NCBI GenBank assembly: GCA_031271075.1
Contig: JAISWN010000257.1
Span: forward strand, 1 to 6,541
DNA length: 6,541 nucleotides
Reading direction: 5' to 3'
From: Treponema sp.
GTDB lineage: Bacteria; Spirochaetota; Spirochaetia; Treponematales; Breznakiellaceae
Shown here: in pieces, positions 1 through 5,370 of the stretch
Layout of the letters: every line of letters begins with the position of its first letter
Position numbering within the stretch: position 1 is the stretch's first letter
The notes under the pieces: model-generated
The model's database searches: none
Told to the model about the DNA's origin: nothing
The model's input: the letters and a program-made list of their open reading frames with translations, nothing else
Made by a program: the position numbers and the translations under genes

Positions 1-915
1 CCCCAGCCCCTCCAGGGCGGCCCGCAGGGGCCCTTCGTTCCCGCTCTCAAGCTTCCCCAGGGGGAGCCGCGTAGGCCCGGCGGGGAGGCCCGCCAGGTTC
101 ATGGCCGCCTTGATGGGAACCGGGTTGGTTTCGATAAAAGCCGCCTTTACCAGGGGGAGAAGTTGGTAGTGGATCCTCCGGGCCTCCGCAAAATCCCCCG
201 CCAGGCCGGCCCGGGTAAGGGCCTTTACCTTGCCGGGAACCAGGTTGGAGATTACCGAGATGACCCCGTCCCCGCCCAGGGCCATGAGGGGCAGGGTTAA
301 GGCGTCGTCCCCGGAAAGTACCGTAAAGGGCCCCGCGCCGCCCGCCTCCGAAGCCCCGCGCCCGGCGGCGATACGGGCGATACGATCAATCACCTCGCCC
401 ATCTGGCTGATGTCCCCGCTGGCTTCCTTTACCCCGATGACGCCGGGGAGCCGGGCAATCTTTTCCAGCAGCGCCGTGGGGATGTTCCGCCCGGTACGGG
501 AGGCGATATTGTAGACTATTACCGGAATACCCACTTCAGCGGCGGCCGCAAAGTGCCCCAGGAGACCTGAGTCGTTGGGCTTGTTGTAGTAGGGGGTCAC
601 CACCAGGGCCACGTCGGCCCCCAGGTCTTTGGCCCGCCTGGTGTAGGAGACCATGTGGCGGGTATCGTTGGAGCCGGTTCCGATGATCAGGGGGACTCTG
701 CCCTTTACGGTTTCCACGGCAATCCTGATAAGCCGCTCCTCCTCATCCTCGTCCAGGGTGGGGGTTTCCCCGGTAGTCCCCAGGGGGACGATGCCGTCGA
801 TACCCTCCCGGATCTGGAACTCAATGAGTTCCCGGAAGCCTTCCCAGTCTATGTCCCCGTTTTCCTTCATGGGCGTTACCAGGGCGGTAAAAGCCCCCCG
901 CAGTGTTAATGCCAT
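1..915 (-). CDS. dapA: 4-hydroxy-tetrahydrodipicolinate synthase (dihydrodipicolinate synthase), 3' end cut by window edge
   Basis: This cytoplasmic class I aldolase condenses pyruvate with aspartate semialdehyde, the first committed step to diaminopimelate and lysine. Reading leftward from ATG at 915, 305 codons are open to the edge. All family landmarks are present: GTTGET at 46-51 (the two active-site threonines T47 and T48), TPYYNKP at 107-113, catalytic Tyr135 with Arg140 in YNIASRTG, Schiff-base Lys163 in GVKEASG, and SGDDALTLP from 201. The last residues read RAALEGLG, the usual C-terminal helix, so probably only a few codons are missing. Two oddities: residues ~180-195 are an Ala/Gly-rich insertion, with about 14 more residues between the Schiff-base lysine and the SGDD motif than I recall for the E. 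coli enzyme; and Ala138 replaces the common Pro in YNxPxRT. It lies 7 bases after dapB, in the same operon. N-acetylneuraminate lyase-type relatives are possible in principle, but the operon context and motifs make DapA secure. Confidence 0.97.
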   Translation of the reverse strand, partial: MALTLRGAFTALVTPMKENGDIDWEGFRELIEFQIREGIDGIVPLGTTGETPTLDEDEEERLIRIAVETVKGRVPLIIGTGSNDTRHMVSYTRRAKDLGADVALVVTPYYNKPNDSGLLGHFAAAAEVGIPVIVYNIASRTGRNIPTALLEKIARLPGVIGVKEASGDISQMGEVIDRIARIAAGRGASEAGGAGPFTVLSGDDALTLPLMALGGDGVISVISNLVPGKVKALTRAGLAGDFAEARRIHYQLLPLVKAAFIETNPVPIKAAMNLAGLPAGPTRLPLGKLESGNEGPLRAALEGLG

Positions 916-922
916 ACAATCA

Positions 923-1768
923 TCACTCCTTGCACTCCTTGGCGCTAATAATATCTTCCAGTACGTCGTCCATGGTGAAGATCCCCCGCCGGGCTTTTCC
1001 CGCCGGCTTCCCCGGACCCGGACAGTTGAGGAGCCATTGGGCCGCCGCCAGGGCCCCGGAGGCAAGCCCCTCCCGGTTCCGGGCGGTGTGGGTAATTTCA
1101 ATGGTATCCGCCGGGGAATCGAAACAGAGGCTGTGCACGCCGGGCGCGGAGCCCACCCGCAGGCTTGCGTAATGAAGTTCCTCAGGCCCTGGGGGGCGGT
1201 CCAGCGTCTGGTAGACCGCCGTGGTTTTACGGGTCATCACGCCCAGCAGGGTTTCCGCCAGGGTTTTGGCGGTTCCCGAAGGGCTGTCGGCCTTTTTGTT
1301 GTGGTGAACCTCGAAGCCCCCCACATCGTACTCCGGGAAAGGATCGGCAAGCTTTGCCGCGAAGGCGGCTATCCGGAAGAAGATATGTACCCCCAGGGAA
1401 AAATTGGAGGCCCAGAGCAGGGAGGAACCCGCGGCCTTCACCGCCGCCTTTACCTCCTCAAGCCGGTCGAGCCAGCCCGTAGTCCCCGCCACTACCGGGA
1501 TGCCCTTTTCCGCCAGGGCCCTGATGTTGGCCGCCGCCGTGTCGGGGCGGGTAAATTCCAGGGCCACGTCGGCGGCAGGCGCCCCGCCGCCCGCCTCTCC
1601 CAGAGCCGCGGCAAGTTCCGCCGCGCTTTTGAACACCCGTGCGCCGGAAGCGGTCCGGGGTTCTCCGTAAAAGGGATCGGCCGCCCCGGCGATCCGGTGC
1701 CCCCGTTCCAGGGCGAGGCTTTCGAGAATCTTCCCCATTTTGCCGTAACCGATGATAGCGATGTTCAT
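923..1768 (-). CDS. dapB: 4-hydroxy-tetrahydrodipicolinate reductase (dihydrodipicolinate reductase)
   Basis: This enzyme reduces the product of DapA with NAD(P)H, the second dedicated step to diaminopimelate/lysine, in the cytoplasm. The 281-residue product is near the usual family length (about 270). The N-terminal Rossmann nucleotide-binding motif is GYGKMG at 7-12, followed by AGTTGW at 94-99 and ASNFSLG at 120-126. The signature EVHHNKKADSPSGTA spans 153-167, with His155 and Lys159 aligning to the catalytic His/Lys pair and S164-G165-T166 binding substrate. A conserved stretch ending GALAAAQWL follows (238-246). A short Gly/Pro/Lys-rich segment (about 249-261) precedes the C-terminal FTMDDVL helix and looks slightly longer than usual. 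The ATG overlaps the lysC stop (ATGA), with AGGAGG six bases upstream inside lysC, which implies translational coupling. The C-terminal codons also carry the ribosome site for dapA. Confidence 0.97.
   Translation of the reverse strand: MNIAIIGYGKMGKILESLALERGHRIAGAADPFYGEPRTASGARVFKSAAELAAALGEAGGGAPAADVALEFTRPDTAAANIRALAEKGIPVVAGTTGWLDRLEEVKAAVKAAGSSLLWASNFSLGVHIFFRIAAFAAKLADPFPEYDVGGFEVHHNKKADSPSGTAKTLAETLLGVMTRKTTAVYQTLDRPPGPEELHYASLRVGSAPGVHSLCFDSPADTIEITHTARNREGLASGALAAAQWLLNCPGPGKPAGKARRGIFTMDDVLEDIISAKECKE
926..940 (-). promoter_or_regulatory. Tandem Shine-Dalgarno for dapA inside the dapB 3' end
   Basis: Read on the minus strand, the last dapB codons are AAG GAG TGC AAG GAG followed by the TGA stop. 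This gives two copies of AAGGAG nine bases apart. The nearer copy (931-926) ends ten bases before the dapA ATG at 915, at the long end of normal spacing; the farther copy is too distant to position that start directly. The arrangement places dapA initiation right at dapB termination and supports ATG 915 as the start. Confidence 0.75.
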
Positions 1769-3189
1769 ACCGCCCCTCCTTTGCCGCTTTGGGCCGCCCC
1801 GGCGGCCTGGGCCGGTTTCCCCGGTCCCGTCTTTTCGATCTTTCCGGGTACTTCCAGGATATCAAAAAAATCCATGTGCAGGGCCTTGACCACCTCCGGG
1901 GCTTCCGTGTCGTTTACGATAAAGCTGATATTCACCTTGCTGGCCCCCTGGGAGACCATCTGTACCGTTACCCCCAGAAGCTGGCAGGTACGGAAGGCCC
2001 GGGCCAGTATTTCCGAGGAACGTTTCACGTTCCCGATGATGGTAACAATCGCCTTCCCGGTACGGATATCCACGCTGGCTATCTGGGAGAGTTCCTTCCT
2101 CACTTCCCCCAGATCGTGGACCGCGTCCAGGGTAAGGGATACGGATACCTCGCTGGTAGCCACCATATCCACCGAAAAGCGGCGCCGGGCAAAGGCGGAG
2201 AACACCTCGGAAAGGAAACCGTACTGGCCCACCATCCTGGTGGATACAATGTCCACCAGGGTAACGTTCCGGCGGGAAGTAATGGCCCGCACGGGCAGGG
2301 TCTTTTTCTCAAAAAAGGGAACGATCCTGGTCCCCGGCGCCGGGGGATTGTAGGAATTCTTCACCAGTACCGGGGTGCCGGACTTTATGCAGGGTTCCAT
2401 GGCCCGGGGGTGGAGTACCTGGGCGCCGAAGTAGGCAAGCTCCGCCGCCTCCTCGTAGGTAACGGTTTCCACCGGCTTTGCATCTTTCACGATCCGGGGG
2501 TCCGCGGTAAGGATGCCGTCCACGTCTTTCCATACCTGGGCCTCCTCGGCCTTGCAGGAGGCGGCGATCATGGTGGCGGAGAAGTCGCTTCCCCCCCGCC
2601 CCAGAGTGGTAATGTTGCCGTTCACATCCTGGGCGATAAACCCGGTTACCACCGGCAGAAGCCCCTCCCGGACAAGGGGGATGATCTTTTCGGGGATAAG
2701 GCTCCAGCTTTCCTTGATAAGTTTCGCCTCGGTAAAGCCCGAGTCGGAGACAAAACCCAGTTCCCAGGCGTCGTAAGCCTTGGCCTTGATCCCGGTTGAT
2801 CTGAGATACGCGGCGGTAATACGCACGGAAAGCCGCTCCCCGAAGGACACGAGATAATCCCTGGTCCGGGGGGTCAGTTCCCGGATCAGGGAGATCCCCG
2901 AAAGGAGGCTTTGCAGTTCCTTCAGCAGGGGGCTGAGCTCTTTCCTGGCCTCCGGGGAGAGTTTCAGGTCCCTCAGGGCTTTAAGGTGCAGGTTTTCAAT
3001 TCGGTCAATTGAAACAAGCCCCTTCCGGTAGGCATCGTCGGCGGCTTCCAGCAGGTGGTCCGTAGTATCCCCCATGGCGGAGAGTACCAGCACGGGCTTC
3101 CGGGCAAGCTGAGCCCTGACAATTTCGGCTACCCGGCGTATCCGCTCCGCGTCCGCCACCGAACTGCCTCCGAATTTCATGACGATCAT
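1765..3189 (-). CDS. lysC: Aspartate kinase, monofunctional, lysine-sensitive type with two ACT domains
   Basis: It phosphorylates L-aspartate to 4-aspartyl phosphate, opening the aspartate pathway to diaminopimelate, lysine, threonine and methionine. The product is 474 residues. The kinase domain (about 1-290) shows KFGGSS at 5-10, SFGERL at 115-120, TTLGRGGSD at 194-202 and VWKDVDG at 219-225. ACT domains follow at about 308-375 and 380-445. The effector-binding stretch (Met319, GFL at 324-326, then SVDMVATSEVS ending at 349) matches that of lysine-inhibited aspartokinase III, so lysine feedback is inferred. In wording it looks closest to plant chloroplast monofunctional aspartokinases. There is no homoserine dehydrogenase fusion. 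Residues after about 446 form a Gly/Ala/Lys-rich tail unlike the conserved body. ATG 3189 is chosen because AGGAG lies nine bases upstream; ATG 3180, three codons in, is the alternative. The frame is open upstream to 3630, but that stretch is antisense to the neighbouring gene and has no aspartokinase features. First gene of the lysC-dapB-dapA operon. Confidence 0.96.
   Translation of the reverse strand: MIVMKFGGSSVADAERIRRVAEIVRAQLARKPVLVLSAMGDTTDHLLEAADDAYRKGLVSIDRIENLHLKALRDLKLSPEARKELSPLLKELQSLLSGISLIRELTPRTRDYLVSFGERLSVRITAAYLRSTGIKAKAYDAWELGFVSDSGFTEAKLIKESWSLIPEKIIPLVREGLLPVVTGFIAQDVNGNITTLGRGGSDFSATMIAASCKAEEAQVWKDVDGILTADPRIVKDAKPVETVTYEEAAELAYFGAQVLHPRAMEPCIKSGTPVLVKNSYNPPAPGTRIVPFFEKKTLPVRAITSRRNVTLVDIVSTRMVGQYGFLSEVFSAFARRRFSVDMVATSEVSVSLTLDAVHDLGEVRKELSQIASVDIRTGKAIVTIIGNVKRSSEILARAFRTCQLLGVTVQMVSQGASKVNISFIVNDTEAPEVVKALHMDFFDILEVPGKIEKTGPGKPAQAAGAAQSGKGGAV
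1775..1780 (-). promoter_or_regulatory. Shine-Dalgarno for dapB within the lysC 3' end
   Basis: AGGAGG on the minus strand, ending six bases before the dapB ATG at 1768. It is encoded by the low-complexity Lys-Gly-Gly codons of the lysC tail, and the lysC stop overlaps the dapB start as ATGA. Strong site and spacing; it fixes the dapB start. Confidence 0.85.
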
Positions 3190-3270
3190 GGATATCCACT
3201 CCTGCAAAAGATACAGTAACAGGAAAAGGGGGGATACACCAGAAGGGGAAGGATAGATTACAATTTCCCG
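3190..3270. promoter_or_regulatory. Divergent intergenic region between lysC and the RNase gene
   Basis: These 81 bases must hold, or border, the promoters of both divergent blocks. No textbook promoter pair stands out. Toward the RNase gene, TACAAT at 3259-3264 matches the -10 consensus in five of six positions but has no good -35; a start from it would fall at about the GTG codon, giving a leaderless message. Toward lysC, TTGTAA (3263-3258) could be a -35 box, but no good -10 follows at normal spacing. The lysC leader is too short for a complete lysine riboswitch unless transcription begins inside the RNase gene, and no attenuator hairpin with a T run was seen. Confidence 0.4.
3199..3203 (-). 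promoter_or_regulatory. Shine-Dalgarno that decides the lysC start
   Basis: AGGAG on the minus strand lies nine bases before ATG 3189 and eighteen before ATG 3180. The spacing favours the MIVMKFGG start over MKFGG, and it argues against any start in the long open upstream extension of this frame. Confidence 0.75.
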
Positions 3271-5283
3271 GTGATACCTGAAAAAAGCCTTGTGGCATAC
3301 AAGAACCGTCCCGCCCTGGTCTCCGGAAGGGAAGGCGAGAAGCTGATCCTCTCCGTACCCGGGGCTCCGGGCAAGGCGGGGAAGAAAGAACCTGCCCAGG
3401 AGTTCAAAGTCCGGGAAAAGGATCTGGAGTACCTCCACCCCGGGCCCTGTTCCGCCTCGGACGCGGCTCTGCTGGCGGATGTTGTCCTGACGGATGCGGC
3501 GGCTTCCGGTTCCGCGGCCCTGACCGGTGGGGATATCAAGGGCGCCTGGGAACTCCTGGCGGACAGTTCCGGGGAAGGGCTTTCTCTTAAGGAACTGGCC
3601 GAACTGGTCTGGGGGGAATATTCCCCCCAAAGCGCCTGGGGGGTCTATCTCCTGCTACAGGACGGCCTCTTCTTTACCGGGGAGCCTGGGGCGATCCGCG
3701 CCCGGAGCGGGGCGGACCTGGAGGCGGAGGAAAAGAGGCGGGCCGGAAAGGAGCGGGATCTTCGGGACCGGGAGGCCTTTCTGGAACGGCTCAGGGCCCG
3801 GAAGCTCGATCTCCCGGCGGACGGCCGTTTCATGCAGGACGCGGAGGCCCTGGCCCTGGGCAAAAGCGACAAAAGCCGCACGGTTAAGGACGCGGGCCTT
3901 GCGGAAACCCCGGAAGAGGCCCACCGGCTCCTCCTGGAGACAGGCTTCTGGACGCCCTTTGTGAACCCCCACCCCCAGCGTTTCGGGCTCCCCCTTTGGC
4001 CGGTGAAGGCCATCCCGGATCCTCCCCCCCAGGAGGATAGGGCCGACTTGACCGGCCTGGCCGCCTTTGCCATCGACAATCCCTGGAGCGATGATCCGGA
4101 TGACGCGGTGTCCCTCGAAGTTCCGGATCCGGCCGGAGCGGAACGGATTCTCTGGGTTCACGTGGCGGACCCGGCGGCTTCCGTAGGATTCGGGAGCCCG
4201 GCGGAAAGGGAAGCCCGGAACCGGGGCGCTACCTTCTACCTTCCCGAGGGAACCTACCGGATGATCGCCGGCCAGGCCCTGCCCTCCTACGCCCTGGGCA
4301 TGGCGGAAAGATCCCCAGCCCTGTCTTTCAAGATTACCCTTGACGGAGACGGCTCCATCACCGGCGGGGACGTACTTCGTTCCTGGGTTTCGGTAACCCG
4401 GCTCAGCTACGGGGAAGCGGACAGGCTGGTCCTGGGAACCGCGGACGGGGCTTCCGCCGGGGAGCCGGCAATCCCGGCGGGCCGTCCGCTTAAAGAGACG
4501 CAGGCCGTCCTTTCGGCTCTTTTTGCCCTGGGGGACAGGAATTTGCGCCGCCGCCTGGCCGCCGGGGGGGTGTCCATCGGCTTTCCCGAGGTGCACATCA
4601 GCGTCCGGGACGGGCAGGTGTTCCTTGAACCGGTAAAAAGCCGCAAATCGGCGGATATGGTGCGGGAATGTATGCTCCTGGCAGGGGAAGGGGCCGCCTG
4701 GTGGGTTTCCCGTGAGGCTCCCCGGCTCTTGGGAGGCCACCGGCTTCCCTTTCCCTATATCGGGCAGGAAACCGGGGATCTGCCCGCCAATCCCCTGCCG
4801 GGACTGGCCGGTTCCTGGCAGCTTCGCAGGGCCATGCGGCCCCGGAGCCTCTCCCTGAAACCTTCCCTTCACCAGGGGCTGGGCCTCGGCGCCTACACCC
4901 AGGTTACCAGCCCCCTCCGGCGTTACACGGATCTGCTGGCCCACCAGCAGATCCGATCGGTTTTGCGGGGCGAGCCGCCCCTGGACGAGGATGAGACGCT
5001 CCTCCGTATGGGGGCCGGGGAAGCCGCCATGGGGGCAAGCGTGCAGGCGGAACGGGCCAGCCGGGCCTACTGGACCGCGGTTTACCTTCTGGATAAGGCC
5101 GGTTCCCGCTGGGAAGGGGTGGTGCTGGAAAAGAAGGGCCCCAAGGCGGTGGTGATGATCCCCGATCTGGGGCTGGAAACCCAGGTGTCCCTTAAAAAGG
5201 AGGCGGAACCCAACGATCCGGTTACCCTGAGTCTCCTTTCGGTGCGGCTAAGCGTCGCGGAGGCGGTTTTTTCCGCTGTTTGA
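3271..5283 (+). CDS. RNase II-family (RNB domain) 3'-5' exoribonuclease, cyanobacterial/Deinococcus-like architecture
   Basis: This is a processive hydrolytic 3'-5' exoribonuclease for cytoplasmic RNA decay or processing. The product is 670 residues. An SH3-like N-terminal segment (about 1-60) is followed by a probable winged helix (about 88-145, containing LSLKELAELVWGEYS) and a charged helix rich in Glu, Arg and Lys (150-175). The RNB catalytic domain starts near 262: IDNPWSDDPDDA supplies Asp269, Asp275, Asp277 and Asp278, matching the four metal-binding aspartates of E. coli RNase II. TSPLRRYTDLLAHQQ begins at 546, where Arg550 corresponds to the catalytic arginine. The AERASRAYW segment follows, then a short S1-like tail (about 613-665). 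The cold-shock domains of E. coli RNase II/R are not recognisable. The layout resembles cyanobacterial and D. radiodurans RNase II, so rnb would be a reasonable symbol. GTG 3271 is chosen because SLVAYKNRP looks like the true N-terminus; the Shine-Dalgarno is weak, and GTG 3292 is the next option. The gene is divergent from lysC. Confidence 0.9.
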   Translation: MIPEKSLVAYKNRPALVSGREGEKLILSVPGAPGKAGKKEPAQEFKVREKDLEYLHPGPCSASDAALLADVVLTDAAASGSAALTGGDIKGAWELLADSSGEGLSLKELAELVWGEYSPQSAWGVYLLLQDGLFFTGEPGAIRARSGADLEAEEKRRAGKERDLRDREAFLERLRARKLDLPADGRFMQDAEALALGKSDKSRTVKDAGLAETPEEAHRLLLETGFWTPFVNPHPQRFGLPLWPVKAIPDPPPQEDRADLTGLAAFAIDNPWSDDPDDAVSLEVPDPAGAERILWVHVADPAASVGFGSPAEREARNRGATFYLPEGTYRMIAGQALPSYALGMAERSPALSFKITLDGDGSITGGDVLRSWVSVTRLSYGEADRLVLGTADGASAGEPAIPAGRPLKETQAVLSALFALGDRNLRRRLAAGGVSIGFPEVHISVRDGQVFLEPVKSRKSADMVRECMLLAGEGAAWWVSREAPRLLGGHRLPFPYIGQETGDLPANPLPGLAGSWQLRRAMRPRSLSLKPSLHQGLGLGAYTQVTSPLRRYTDLLAHQQIRSVLRGEPPLDEDETLLRMGAGEAAMGASVQAERASRAYWTAVYLLDKAGSRWEGVVLEKKGPKAVVMIPDLGLETQVSLKKEAEPNDPVTLSLLSVRLSVAEAVFSAV

Positions 5284-5323
5284 CGCGCAATCGCAAAAAC
5301 TCAGGCTTTTATTCACCAATACC

Positions 5324-5353
5324 TTGACGGAAGGTGCTTTGTGTATTCATATT
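5324..5353 (+). promoter_or_regulatory. Candidate sigma-70-type promoter for cheA
   Basis: TTGACG (5324-5329, five of six to the -35 consensus) is followed after 18 bases by CATATT (5348-5353, four of six to the -10 consensus). It sits in the AT-richer 79-base gap between the RNase stop and cheA. Transcription would begin near 5360, only a few bases before the cheA ATG at 5363, giving an almost leaderless message. That fits the lack of a Shine-Dalgarno there. No sigma-28 flagellar-type promoter was recognised. The fit is modest and could be chance. Confidence 0.35.
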
Positions 5354-5370
5354 TATCTTATAATGAGTGA
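5341..5370 (+). other. Candidate nine-codon leader ORF overlapping the cheA start
   Basis: GTG at 5341 opens a frame encoding (M)YSYLSYNE and stops at TGA 5368-5370, just past the cheA ATG at 5363, which is in another frame. GGAAGG at 5329-5334 stands six bases before this GTG, far better placed for it than for cheA. If the message reads through from upstream, translation of this mini-ORF could deliver ribosomes to cheA. It is too short to judge by coding statistics, and it would not be transcribed from the candidate promoter at 5324-5353. Speculative. Confidence 0.2.

Noticed and set aside
653..2353. 566-codon open frame on the plus strand across dapA, dapB and lysC
   Set aside because: It is antisense to three well-supported enzymes, has Arg/Gly/Pro-rich composition typical of high-GC shadow frames, and shows no recognisable domain.
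3190..3630. N-terminal extension of the lysC frame upstream of ATG 3189
   Set aside because: The stretch overlaps the divergent RNase coding sequence, has no aspartokinase homology, and a good Shine-Dalgarno points to 3189.
3655..4944. 429-codon open frame on the minus strand inside the RNase gene
   Set aside because: It is fully antisense to the conserved RNB domain and its composition is Gly/Pro/Arg-rich, so it is a GC-driven shadow.
5321..5335. Inverted repeat ACCTT/AAGGT considered as the RNase gene terminator
   Set aside because: The stem is only five base pairs and is not followed by a T run, so it is not a convincing intrinsic terminator. It is mentioned only as possible occlusion of GGAAGG.
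5359..5364. Perfect TATAAT hexamer just before cheA, considered as the -10 box
   Set aside because: It overlaps the cheA ATG (5363), so transcription would begin inside the gene, and no matching -35 is found at normal spacing.
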